Notes under the pieces: generated by a model
What the model was told of the DNA's origin: nothing
The model's input: the letters and a program-made list of their open reading frames with translations, nothing else
Databases searched by the model: none
Shown here: positions 34,440 to 43,060 of the stretch, piece by piece
Layout of the letters: every line of letters starts with the position of its first letter
Numbering within the stretch: position 1 is the first letter of the stretch
Assembly: GCA_965224275.1 (NCBI GenBank)
Contig: CBDCYR010000011.1
Location: forward strand, 124,001-188,000
Direction: 5' to 3'
DNA: 64,000 nucleotides
Source of the DNA: CAUZWH01 sp965224275
GTDB taxonomy: Bacteria; Pseudomonadota; Alphaproteobacteria; SHVV01
Made by a program: the position numbers and the translations under genes

Positions 34440-34603
34440 GATTGCCGCGCTCCCTCCCCACGCACGGAATAGCCGCAACCGACCACTTCGAGCGGCGCGA
34501 TCATTGCTGCAACACTGGCGAAAATCAAGGAGCGCCGACTGCGCGCCGGTGTGTCGCCGCGTGCTACAGTGGAGCCGCGAAAACGGGGAGCGCGTAGTTG
34601 GTG

Positions 34604-35710
34604 ATGGCGACGTTCAAGAAGATTATTTCTGCCGATTCACACGTCCGCGAACCCGCCGATCTGTGGCAAAGAACGGTCGGCAACGAACTCGGCGATCGGA
34701 CTCCACGCCCGGTCGATCACTACGACGGGATTGAAGGTTCGTTTTTCTACACCGGCCAATATGTCGTGCGGCACCTGTCGACCGATGTAACTGTGGCGGA
34801 AAGCGACGAAGCGCGGATCCTGATCGAGGCGGGCTACGATCCCGATGTGCGCGTCGCCTTTCAGGAGCGCGCTGGCGTCGATGCGGAGCTGTTGTTTCCA
34901 ACTTTGTTCTCCGCTGTGATGCAGATCGATGACGCCCCGGTCTTACAAACGGCGGCGCGCGCCTACAACGATTGGATTACCGAATATTGTTCGCGCGACC
35001 CGGTGCGACTGCTCGGCACGGCGGTGATACCGCTTCATGAGCCCGATTGGTCGGTGGCCGAGTTGGAGCGGGTGGCGAAGAATGGATTGCGTGCCGCGCT
35101 GATCAATACCGTCGCGCCGAAGGGGTGCCCCCCCTTGCGCGATGCATCTTACGATCCGTTCTGGTCGGCCGCCGAAAATCTCGACATGCCGGTCCTCATT
35201 CACATCGTTACCGGCCGGGTTCAGGACCCGATCGTCTACTCGATTACGCCGGAGCAACTTGCTGAAGCACCCAAGGGCATCCACGAGATGTGGCACGAGG
35301 TACAGACCACGTTGTCGAATGAGTTCATCTTCGGTGGCATCCTCGATCGCCATCCCAAGTTGAAGCTGATGGACGCCGAGTACGATATTTCGTGGTTGCT
35401 GTATTTCATGTTTCGCGACGACCAGATCCACGAGCAGTTCCGCGGCATCCTCGATCTACCCAAGCTCAAAATGAAGCCGAGCGACTACTTGAAGACGCGG
35501 ATCTGGCACGGAATGACCGATGATCCGTTCGGGGTCGATACGATCCGCCGGGTCGGTGCCGATTGCATCCTGTGGGGTTCGGATTTTCCGCACGTGCGTT
35601 CGGTTAACTACGATACCAAGGAGGCGATCGCCGACATCTACGGCGAACTGCCGGTGGCGGATCAAAAGAAAGTGGTTGGGGAGAACGTGGCGTCGTTATT
35701 CGGGCTTTAG
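34604..35710 (+). CDS. ACMSD-like amidohydrolase (amidohydrolase_2)
   Basis: 368 residues from the ATG at 34604. It is a metal-dependent TIM-barrel hydrolase/decarboxylase of the ACMSD group: SADSHVREPADLW at the N-terminus carries the metal pair, MPVLIHIVTG the next histidine, and ILWGSDFPHVRS the catalytic aspartate. Such enzymes decarboxylate or hydrolyse ring-cleavage products and related compounds. It is a distant paralog of the proteins at 40739-41920 and 52444-53628. It stands next to LivHM permeases, as the 52-kb member does. Confidence 0.88.
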   Translation: MATFKKIISADSHVREPADLWQRTVGNELGDRTPRPVDHYDGIEGSFFYTGQYVVRHLSTDVTVAESDEARILIEAGYDPDVRVAFQERAGVDAELLFPTLFSAVMQIDDAPVLQTAARAYNDWITEYCSRDPVRLLGTAVIPLHEPDWSVAELERVAKNGLRAALINTVAPKGCPPLRDASYDPFWSAAENLDMPVLIHIVTGRVQDPIVYSITPEQLAEAPKGIHEMWHEVQTTLSNEFIFGGILDRHPKLKLMDAEYDISWLLYFMFRDDQIHEQFRGILDLPKLKMKPSDYLKTRIWHGMTDDPFGVDTIRRVGADCILWGSDFPHVRSVNYDTKEAIADIYGELPVADQKKVVGENVASLFGL

Positions 35711-35727
35711 TTCGTACTTGTAGCTAG

Positions 35728-35979
35728 CTAACCCGACCTAGTGGCGTTCGTCCGCCCTTCCAATGTTTGCAATATTTGTGACCAGATTTGCTCTGCGCTG
35801 GGGTCACCCTCGCGCTGGTAATCATCGACGTAGCGGCGTGCGATCGCAATCGACTCGTCACCGTGCGCCGCCGCTAGTCGATCGGCAAACCGCGCAATGT
35901 CGTTCTCTAAACCCACAACTAGTCGTTCATCCAATTGTTTTCTTGGACCAGGCCCAACTTCGCGAGCCACCGATGCCAC
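35728..35979 (-). CDS. small hypothetical protein
   Basis: 83 residues, charged and helical (LENDIARFADRLAAAHGDESIAIARRYVDDYQREGD). I do not recognise the family. The even amino-acid composition and coding-like bias suggest a real gene, but the start is uncertain and no membrane segment or motif is seen. It is convergent with the amidohydrolase. Confidence 0.45.
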   Translation of the reverse strand: MASVAREVGPGPRKQLDERLVVGLENDIARFADRLAAAHGDESIAIARRYVDDYQREGDPSAEQIWSQILQTLEGRTNATRSG

Positions 35980-36245
35980 AATCGAGCGATCCGGCGCTTG
36001 TTAAGGATTGGCTTGGTTTTCTGTAGGGTGAGCGGAAGAAATACGCGCCCGAGCGGCCTGTCATTATCGAGGTCAATCGGGCTTGGCGTGACGGACACGA
36101 TTACTGTCTCGTTTGCTAATACCTACCTCCGGTAGCGACCGGATTGAGTCACGATATCTCTCAGCCGGCGGTTTGCCAGTGCTAATACCTACGCTGGTCA
36201 CTCGGTCCAAGCTTCGGAACGAGAAATTAGGCGCGAAAGGTTAGG
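35980..36245. other. intergenic region with a short direct repeat
   Basis: No gene is seen. GCTAATACCTAC occurs twice, about 65 bases apart (near 36116 and 36181), each time followed by a different GC-rich sequence. This could be a pair of regulator sites or a small duplication. The right end is the 3' flank of the NMT1-type gene. Confidence 0.4.
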
Positions 36246-37136
36246 TTAGGCGGGGGCGTAGGCGAGCTTGGCGAAGTCGCGCTCGTTCATATGGTTGTCG
36301 AGTCGCCAGCGATGGGCATCGCTCAGCAATTCATCGTAGGCCTTCTGCGACACCGGCTCGCGCACGAAGCGCTCGCCGCGGCCGAACGTTGAGTAATCCC
36401 AATCGTGGTCCGCGAACTCCGCGGGGTTGGAATGGACCCACAAGTGGAGGTGACGTGACAGATCTTCATTGAGCGCTGCTTCGGCGCGATCAATCGCACG
36501 CAGGTAGCGGTCGACCTTATCGGAATCGGCACCGTCCTCGACCCACCATCCGGTCCAGAATTCGCCGTCGAGTACTTTGCGGTAACCGAGTTGCTCGGCC
36601 ATGTAGATTTGCGGTGGCAACAGGCTTGATGCCTCGACATCGCCATCTACCAACACCTGGAGCCGGGCGCCGAAGCCACCATGATTCACGACGTTGATAT
36701 CAGCTAGTGGGATGTGCCGTTCGAGGTGGGAGAGCAAGCTGAAGTGACTGCCGGCACGCAAACCAACCGCGATCGGGACGCCTTTCAAGTCCTTCGGTTC
36801 GTGGATGTTTGAATCGGGTTGCACATATACCGCACATGGCGAAATGCCGTGAACGCCGGTGACGAATTTGCCTCTGCCAGCGCCTGTCATACACACCGTG
36901 CCCCAGGCACAGGCCGAACTGATCTCCGAGGTTAGCAACTGACCCAGCAATAGCTTGTCGAGTTCGGCTTGATCTTTGTCCTCGGGTTTGCCGAGCCTGC
37001 CTTGCTGGACCTTGAGGCCATCCCAGTTGACTTGAACGTCAAGTCCCTCCGCCTCGAAAAATCCCTCTTCGAGCGCCACCCATTCGTTGAGGCGCATCCC
37101 CGTCGGCGAGGCGTGCATGGGAATTAGCTCAGTCAT
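36246..37136 (-). CDS. NMT1/THI5-like substrate-binding protein
   Basis: 296 residues from MTELIPMHASPTG (ATG at 37136). No signal peptide is evident, which is unusual for a binding protein. The fold is that of NMT1/THI5-like proteins: LNEWVALEEGFFEAEGLDVQV, ISSACAWGTVCMTGAGRG, DLKGVPIAVGLRAGSH, VDGDVEASSLLPPQIYMAEQLG. It could serve an ABC importer or be a cytosolic sensor or enzyme. A broken relative lies at 58957-59962. Confidence 0.8.
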   Translation of the reverse strand: MTELIPMHASPTGMRLNEWVALEEGFFEAEGLDVQVNWDGLKVQQGRLGKPEDKDQAELDKLLLGQLLTSEISSACAWGTVCMTGAGRGKFVTGVHGISPCAVYVQPDSNIHEPKDLKGVPIAVGLRAGSHFSLLSHLERHIPLADINVVNHGGFGARLQVLVDGDVEASSLLPPQIYMAEQLGYRKVLDGEFWTGWWVEDGADSDKVDRYLRAIDRAEAALNEDLSRHLHLWVHSNPAEFADHDWDYSTFGRGERFVREPVSQKAYDELLSDAHRWRLDNHMNERDFAKLAYAPA

Positions 37137-37319
37137 CGCTCGTGCTCCCCAAATGATGAGAGTCAGCATAGCGCCGCGTGTCGCTGAGCAACAGACCATT
37201 ATTCGAGACCACAACGACACCGGGGTCGCCCGACCCGGGTGCGGTGAAACAAACAATGAGTAGACTGCACATTATCGGAGAAAGTGGTTGGCGAGGCTAC
37301 CGCGCGAGGAGGACGCACA

Positions 37320-37685
37320 ATGAAAGCTGCAGTGATTACCGAGCCCGGCGGCATCGAAACGCTGGCAGTGCGAAACATGCCGGATCCCCAACCCGGACCT
37401 AGCGACGTCGTGATTGCCACCGCTCACTGCGGCTGTAACTGGGGCGACACGATGATGCGCGACGGCACCTATCCCCATCCGACCACCTACCCCGTCGTGC
37501 CCGGCTGGGAAGTCGCCGGGACCGTCGCGGCCGTCGGCGAGGGTGTTGCGAACATAGGGATCGGTGACCGGGCGGCGCTCTACGTGCCCGAAGTCGGCGG
37601 CTTGGCGTTTCCAGGCTGGCCCGTAAAAAATGAAGTATCGCGTATCGCCTATGGCGTAACATCAAATGAGCCGGGTGCGGCTTAA
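37320..37685 (+). pseudogene. medium-chain dehydrogenase, N-terminal fragment
   Basis: From an ATG with GAGGAGGA upstream it reads MKAAVITEPGGIETLAVRN and continues like a quinone oxidoreductase through VVPGWEVAGTVAAVGEGVAN and GDRAALYVPEVGG (about residue 95). It then runs into unrelated sequence and stops after 121 residues. The nucleotide-binding domain is missing. It is directly followed by a LivM gene (15-base gap), which is not its natural neighbour. Confidence 0.8.
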
Positions 37686-37700
37686 ATCGGAGACGGCCTC

Positions 37701-38612
37701 GTGGGCTACGTAAATTACTCCCTCCACCTGCTGATTTTGTTCGACATCTACCTGATCGTCGCTCTCAGCCTTAACGTTATTGTGGGTTATGTCGGCCTCC
37801 TTACCCTGGCTCATGCCGCCTTTTTTGGCGTCGGCGCCTATACCTATGCGGTTACTGCCTTATTGCTCGACTGGGGGTTCATTCCGGCAGCGCTGCTCGC
37901 GATCGTCATCTCAGTGGTCTTCAGCATGATGTTGTCGATCGCGTCGTGGCGCTTTCGCGGCGATTTTTTCGTCCTCATCTCGCTCGCGGTCCAGGTGATG
38001 ATTTTTACGATTCTCAAGAACTGGTACGACCCGATGCAGCCGGTGGGAGCCTGGAGCAACATGACTAACGGTGACTCCGGCCTCTCGGCCGTGCCGCCAC
38101 CCAACATCTTCGGGTATCTATTCGACGATAAAATTTCTATCGCCATTCTGTTTAGCGCGTTTGCGGTCTGTGCGGTGCTGGTGTCGCGCTTTCTTTTGGA
38201 ATCGCCCTGGGGTCGTATGTTGCGCGCGCTGCGCGATGACGAGTTGGCGGCGCGCGGCCTTGGCAAGAACGTGCGGGCCGCGAAGGTGTGGGCGGTGGCG
38301 ATCGCCTGTGGGCTTGCCGGCTTTGCAGGCGCGATGCTGTCGTCCTATATCAACTTCGTCAATCCGACGATCGCCGACATCAGCGAAGCAACATTGTTGT
38401 TATCGATGATCGTGATAGGCGGTGTCGGGAATGCGTTTGCGGGCCCCGTCGTGGGCGCACTCTTGCTCATTTTGATCCCCGAGGGCCTGCGCTTTGTCGA
38501 TATGCCGATTACGCTCGCCGCTGAAATGCGATTGATGATCTATGGCGTATTGTTGGTTGCTTTTATGCACTGGCGGCCGCAAGGCATTGCGGGCTCCTAT
38601 CGAATGGAGTAG
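37701..38612 (+). CDS. branched-chain-type ABC permease, LivM type (paralog 2, orphan)
   Basis: 303 residues from a GTG, the same length as the protein at 32656-33567 and nearly the same sequence (for instance LHLLILFDIYLIVALSLNVI in both). There is no LivH, ATPase or binding gene beside it. It is bracketed by a dehydrogenase fragment and a TRAP-permease fragment, so it looks like a copied piece dropped between broken genes. It may still supply a permease subunit. Confidence 0.9.
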   Translation: MGYVNYSLHLLILFDIYLIVALSLNVIVGYVGLLTLAHAAFFGVGAYTYAVTALLLDWGFIPAALLAIVISVVFSMMLSIASWRFRGDFFVLISLAVQVMIFTILKNWYDPMQPVGAWSNMTNGDSGLSAVPPPNIFGYLFDDKISIAILFSAFAVCAVLVSRFLLESPWGRMLRALRDDELAARGLGKNVRAAKVWAVAIACGLAGFAGAMLSSYINFVNPTIADISEATLLLSMIVIGGVGNAFAGPVVGALLLILIPEGLRFVDMPITLAAEMRLMIYGVLLVAFMHWRPQGIAGSYRME

Positions 38613-38639
38613 GCGCGAGCCGCTGATCCGCTTCGCCGT

Positions 38640-38884
38640 TTTCGGCATGGACAACGAAAGCCTGAAGATCTGGTTTGGCGTCCTGGCGCTAATCGTGGTC
38701 GAACTCGGGCTTATCGGCGGCTGGGATGAACGTGTTCGTTATTTCCGCCCTGGCCGAAGATGTGCCGATGAAGGAAACCTTCCTCGGGGTCGCCCCTTTC
38801 TTCTGCGCCGAACTCGTGCGAATCGCCGTCCTCATCGCGTTTCCCGCGCTCACGCTGTGGCTGCCATCGATCCTCAGCGGTTAA
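38640..38884 (+). pseudogene. TRAP transporter large permease (DctM) C-terminal fragment
   Basis: Two frames together read like the end of a DctM protein: ESLKIWFGVLALIVVELGLI, then after a frameshift near 38722 MNVFVISALAEDVPMKETF and LVRIAVLIAFPALTLWLPSI, ending at the TAA at 38882. The usual TPPVG between them is missing, so a few bases were deleted. No other TRAP gene is present. Confidence 0.75.
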
Positions 38885-39007
38885 GCGCATCTGCCAGCCG
38901 CGCATCTCGAGGTAGCCGGCGCTGAGGCCCGGAAACTAGTGAGGAATTTTGTGAGAAACACAAGCATGCCGGTTGGGCTCTATCGAGGCGTGTGATTCGC
39001 TTATTTT

Positions 39008-39100
39008 CCCCTCACCCTACCCCTCTCCCGCAAGGGGAGAGGGAACCTAACGGGGCCGACGATTAGCTCCCTCGCCCCATGGGGGAGAGGGCGGGGGTGA
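39008..39100. repeat. intergenic palindromic repeat, copy 4 of 5
   Basis: CCCCTCACCCTACCCCTCTC pairs with GAGAGGGCGGGGGTGA around AAGGGGAGAGGG / CTCCCTCGCCCC. It lies between the TRAP fragment and the OmpA-like gene (convergent). Confidence 0.75.
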
Positions 39101-39225
39101 TGCTTCGGCATACCACCCTCACTGTTCAGATCAGGTCGCACGCGGATCCTAGAATCATGGCTGGGCAGCCAATGTTGGGGGCTCCCTCGTCGCTTGGGGT
39201 GTAGGGACCACCCAAGGCGGCGAGA

Positions 39226-40560
39226 CTAACGCTGGGTCAGTTTGAACTCGATACGGCGGTTGCGTCGGTAGGCGATTTCGTCGCGGCGGTCGTCGATCGG
39301 TTGGAACTCACCAAAGCCGGTGGCGGCAAGCCGCCGTGGCGAAATTCCCTGGCTCACCAAGAACTCGACGACTGAAACGGCGCGTGCGGTCGACAGGTCC
39401 CAGTTCGACGAAAAATGCTCGGTGATAATGGGGATCCGGTCGGTATGACCATCGATCCGTAGGATCCAGTCGACATCATCTGGGATAAGCGCGGCCAATC
39501 GCTTGATCGCCGCCGCGAGTTCGCCGAGCTCGCGCTTGCCGTCCTCGCCGATGCGGGCGGATCCGGAGGCGAACAGTAGTTCGGACTGCAGCACGAAACG
39601 ATCGCCGACGACGCGCACGTCGGCGCGGTCACCCAGCACGTCGCGCAAGCGGCCGAAGAACTCGGATCGATATTTGGCGAGTTCGCGCACCCGCGCCGCG
39701 AGGGCGGCATTCAGACGCCGTCCCAGCTCTTCTATGTTTTTTTCCTGGTCGGTGGTGCGGATTTGGGCTGCGGCCAGGGCGTCTTTGAACTCCTTGAGGT
39801 CAGCCCGCAGGGCCGCGACCTGATCGCTGAGTAGGGAGATTTCAGCCTGCTGGCGATTGATCTCGGTGGTGCGCCGGCCAATCGTGTGGCGCGCGCTCGC
39901 CAGGTTGCCGGCGAGGCTGGCGCGTTCGCGATGGAGCGCCGCGACCGTATCGGCGAGGGTGGTCCCCTGACGGGCCAGCGCGTCGCGAACCGCGTGTTCG
40001 CTTTCCAACTCTACCGTGAGCGCGGCGAGCTGCTGCTGCAACGCCTGTAACTGATTGCTCGCGCGTTGCTCGGTGGATTCAACTTCGCGTTCGAGCGCGG
40101 TTCGGGCCGTGGTCATCTCACCGAGCTGTTGCTCGAGCGCGCTGCTTTCGGTTTGCAGCGCATCGCGAATACCGCGTTCGCTATTGAGTTCCTCGGTTAG
40201 GGCGGTGAGGTGATCGCGAAGAGCGGCGAGCTGTTGCGCTTGGCTTTTGTTGGTGGCGGTGAGATCTTTTTCAAGCGCACGGTGGGCCTCGGTCATCTCG
40301 CCGAGCTGCCACTTCAAGGTCGCGCGTTCGGATCTCAGGGCTTGGTTTTGCGCTTCGATTTCGCCCAAGCGCGTGATGACCTGCTCGACTTGACCGGCCA
40401 AATATTCAAGGGCGATGCGCCGCGCCACCAAGTCCTCGCCGACCGCTTTGGCGCGTTCGATGACGCCAGGAACGGTAGCGCGCTCTTGCGCCGTGGCGTG
40501 ACAAACCGACCCCGCCACCCCAAGCGCAACGAGTTGAACTATTTGCAGCGCACGCATCAT
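39226..40560 (-). CDS. OmpA/MotB C-terminal-domain protein with long coiled coil
   Basis: 444 residues: a signal peptide (cleavage near CHATA-QER), a long alpha-helical coiled coil (about residues 30-290, rich in Glu, Arg, Ala and Leu), then an OmpA-like peptidoglycan-binding domain (about 315-440) with LLFASGSARIG, RIDGHTDRIPI, NWDLSTARAVSVVEFLVSQG and YRRNRRIEFKL. It is probably anchored in the periplasm and binds the cell wall at its C-terminus. Similar proteins link the envelope to transport or motility machinery. The coiled coil shows internal repeats (LEQQLGEMTTARTALER resembles LKWQLGEMTEAHRALEK). Confidence 0.9.
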   Translation of the reverse strand: MMRALQIVQLVALGVAGSVCHATAQERATVPGVIERAKAVGEDLVARRIALEYLAGQVEQVITRLGEIEAQNQALRSERATLKWQLGEMTEAHRALEKDLTATNKSQAQQLAALRDHLTALTEELNSERGIRDALQTESSALEQQLGEMTTARTALEREVESTEQRASNQLQALQQQLAALTVELESEHAVRDALARQGTTLADTVAALHRERASLAGNLASARHTIGRRTTEINRQQAEISLLSDQVAALRADLKEFKDALAAAQIRTTDQEKNIEELGRRLNAALAARVRELAKYRSEFFGRLRDVLGDRADVRVVGDRFVLQSELLFASGSARIGEDGKRELGELAAAIKRLAALIPDDVDWILRIDGHTDRIPIITEHFSSNWDLSTARAVSVVEFLVSQGISPRRLAATGFGEFQPIDDRRDEIAYRRNRRIEFKLTQR

Positions 40561-40677
40561 GGTCCGGGAGCCCTTCCTCCTGCCGCTCCGCGTGATGATT
40601 TCGAAAGAAACGTTACGCGGTTCGCCAGGCCTCGTCTACGCCGAGCGGACTCGGCATATCGCAGGTGGCGCAAACAA

Positions 40678-40706
40678 AAAAACGGGAGGCCGAAGCCTCC
40701 CGTTTG
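40678..40706 (-). terminator. Rho-independent terminator
   Basis: Stem AACGGGAGGC / GCCTCCCGTT with a CGAA loop, preceded on the + strand by seven A residues that read as U on the minus strand. It ends the amidohydrolase transcript 33 bases after its stop. Confidence 0.9.
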
Positions 40707-40738
40707 GCGACGAGCAACGTTGCTCGTGTTTTAGGCGC

Positions 40739-41920
40739 TTACTCAGCCGCGATCGCCGATGCCGCTTCGGGAACCGGAAGATCGAACAGTCGAGCGCAAT
40801 TGAGCCCTGCGGCCTTGGCAACAACCCGATCAGGCGTGCCCGCCAAGCGGTTCTTGATGATGTCGTGACTGTTGGGGAAGGTGTTGCGCGGATGCGGATA
40901 ATCCGATCCCCACATGATGCGATCCTCGCCAATCACGTCCCAGGAGCGATCGAAATAGAGATCGTCGGTGAACGCGATCCACATATTCTCGGCCACGTAT
41001 TCCTCGATCGAGCGCTTGATCATCGGGATGTTCATCGCCATGCCTAACGCGCCTTGCATCTGCTTGCAGCGGTAGAGCCAGTAGGGGAACCACGAGCACT
41101 CGTATTCGCCGGTGATGAGCTGCAGCGTCGGGAAGCGGTCGAAGATGCCACCGAAGATGAACTCATTGACCAGCGCATATTGTTGATCGCCAAATACGGC
41201 GAGGAAATATTTGGGACCCCACTCCTGCTCTTCAGGGGTGATAAAGCAGAAGGGGTCAACGGTCTCGCCGGTGCCGAGGTGCAACGTGATCGGCATGTCG
41301 AGGTCGACCGCCGCAGCCCAGAACTTGTCGTATTCGGGCTTGCGATAGGGTGCGAAGTTATCCGGCAGATCGGTGTTGATGATGGCGGTGCGTAACCCTT
41401 TCTTACGCATCCGCTGGAGTTCCGCGATAGCCCAGTCGACGTCATGCATCGGGATCATCGCCGAACCGACCAGGCGTTTGGGGTCGTATTCGCAATACTC
41501 GACACAAAAATCGTTGAACACGGCGGCGCAGTCGTTCAGCACCGCAGTTTCGCGAATCCGCATCGCCAGCAACATGTTGGTGGCCTGGATAAGCTCAGAA
41601 TCGACACCGTCCATATCCATCAGCTTTAGGCGTTCCTCAGGATCGGAGTTTCCCTTTAGAACGCGCGCGGCCAGCTCAGGATCGAGGTCGCCGGTCTCGA
41701 CCGCGACGGTGGAATCCGGCGTGTCACCAGCGTTCTCCTGGCGGAGGTCGTCGACGCCCATGTAGTCGTAGCCGAGGAAGACAAAGTCGCCTTTGACGCC
41801 CTTTGCCTCGGAAACACGGTGCGGCAATTTGTCGCCGTGTTTGTGACCGAGCGCATTGGTCCACAGATCGTAGGGCTCGATGATGTGCGAGTCCGACGAC
41901 ATTACGTACTTGAGATCCAC
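40739..41920 (-). CDS. ACMSD-like amidohydrolase (paralog A)
   Basis: 393 residues from a GTG (VDLKYVMSSDSHIIEPYDLW) with GGGGAGGAAAGA upstream. Metal and catalytic motifs: SSDSHIIEPYDLW, MPITLHLGTGE, FGGIFDRFPTL and IMWGSDYPHPRNTFP. It is strongly similar to the protein at 52444-53628 throughout. Amidohydrolase_2 members hydrolyse or decarboxylate aromatic-derived acids. It is divergent from the Asp/Glu-racemase-like gene, a pairing that may reflect one pathway. Confidence 0.9.
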   Translation of the reverse strand: MDLKYVMSSDSHIIEPYDLWTNALGHKHGDKLPHRVSEAKGVKGDFVFLGYDYMGVDDLRQENAGDTPDSTVAVETGDLDPELAARVLKGNSDPEERLKLMDMDGVDSELIQATNMLLAMRIRETAVLNDCAAVFNDFCVEYCEYDPKRLVGSAMIPMHDVDWAIAELQRMRKKGLRTAIINTDLPDNFAPYRKPEYDKFWAAAVDLDMPITLHLGTGETVDPFCFITPEEQEWGPKYFLAVFGDQQYALVNEFIFGGIFDRFPTLQLITGEYECSWFPYWLYRCKQMQGALGMAMNIPMIKRSIEEYVAENMWIAFTDDLYFDRSWDVIGEDRIMWGSDYPHPRNTFPNSHDIIKNRLAGTPDRVVAKAAGLNCARLFDLPVPEAASAIAAE

Positions 41921-42017
41921 TCTTTCCTCCCCTTTTCCGCGCTCCATTATCAGGAGCCGACGATTGATCGATGGTAGATTATAGCGAACGAAGAATGCGA
42001 ACGCTCGGAGGAAACAA

Positions 42018-42770
42018 GTGACTGATTATTTTGGCTGGCGCAAGAAGTTTGGGGTGATCACGCCATCGACCAACACCTCCATGCAACCCGAGTTGGATGC
42101 GATGCGACCCGACGGTGTGACCAATCACACGGCCCGCATGCTCATCACCAATCAGCAGACCGAGGACCAAGTGGGCTTCGAACGGATGCTGCGTGAGATC
42201 GACGCCTCACTCGAAGACGCGGTCGACCGCGTGATGACCTGCGAACCCGACCATCTCATCCTCGGGATTTCGGGGGAGGCGGTGTGGGGCGGCGGGCTCG
42301 AGTCCAGCCGCAAAGTTCGCGAGCGTATCCTCGAGCGTACCGGCGGGGTTGGCGTGACCCAACCCGCGGACGCGCTGCGGCCGGCGCTGGACGCTTATGG
42401 GGTGACGGGCCGTGTCGGCATCATCACGCCGTATCATCCGAGCGCCGAGCCGCATCTGGTTGAATACCTCGACGCGATCGGCTGCACGCTGGTGCGCTCG
42501 GAGCATATCGCGCATCAGAAACCGAGCGAGATCGCGCAGACGACCGATCAGCGGATGCGCGAAGCCATCGCAAGGGTCGACGACGACGACGTCGAGGCAA
42601 TCGTGCAGTTTGGCGCAAACTTGCCGATGGGCCCGCTCGCCGCGGTCGCCGAGCGCTGGCTCGGCAAGCCGGTTATTGCGCAGATCCGGTATATCTACTG
42701 GCACGCGCTGCGCAGCAACGGCATCGATGACAAAATTCCGGGGTTTGGCAGGCTGCTGGCGGAATTTTAG
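42018..42770 (+). CDS. maleate isomerase/Asp-Glu racemase superfamily protein without the usual cysteines
   Basis: 250 residues. The start FGVITPSTNTSMQPE is the family's P-S-x-N-T signature. In the two places where isomerases, racemases and arylmalonate decarboxylases carry catalytic cysteines it has LILGISGEAVWGG and IVQFGANLPMGPL, so at least one and probably both are absent. It may be a decarboxylase-like or binding variant. The gene lies 97 bases from the divergent amidohydrolase start. Confidence 0.8.
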   Translation: MTDYFGWRKKFGVITPSTNTSMQPELDAMRPDGVTNHTARMLITNQQTEDQVGFERMLREIDASLEDAVDRVMTCEPDHLILGISGEAVWGGGLESSRKVRERILERTGGVGVTQPADALRPALDAYGVTGRVGIITPYHPSAEPHLVEYLDAIGCTLVRSEHIAHQKPSEIAQTTDQRMREAIARVDDDDVEAIVQFGANLPMGPLAAVAERWLGKPVIAQIRYIYWHALRSNGIDDKIPGFGRLLAEF

Positions 42771-42831
42771 AGGCGGTAACGCCGCAGGGGTGGTAGCGCC
42801 GCCTGACCAGTCATCTACATAGAACGGAAAC

Positions 42832-42984
42832 TTGCGTTCAGCCACTGCAGTGGTTAAGGACGACACCGCATGCGTACTGATCACCAAGGAGGAGTTTAAG
42901 CGTCATCTCAATAACGTGGACCCCTTCACGCAGGTGCTTCTCAAGCTCCTTACTAAACGCCTTCGAGCGGCGCTAACGAGATAA
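42832..42984 (+). pseudogene. cyclic-nucleotide-binding-domain protein, C-terminal fragment
   Basis: A 50-residue frame, RSATAVVKDDTACVLITKEEF then RHLNNVDPFTQVLLKLLTKR, matches the end of a CAP_ED (cNMP-binding) domain with its C-terminal helix. Upstream the frame is closed by a TAG and the rest of the domain is missing. It could be expressed as a stub but is more likely a remnant. Confidence 0.6.
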
Positions 42985-43015
42985 GAAAAGCCCCGCACGA
43001 GGCGGGGCGGTTTCT
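42985..43015. terminator. bidirectional terminator
   Basis: Stem GCCCCGC / GCGGGGC, with AAAA on the left and TTTCT on the right. It lies 46 bases after the flagellin stop and directly after the cNMP-domain fragment, so it can end both. Confidence 0.85.
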
Positions 43016-43060
43016 CAAGGACTCTGAAATTGGATCGGTTTCTGGCCGATGGCTGTGTGA

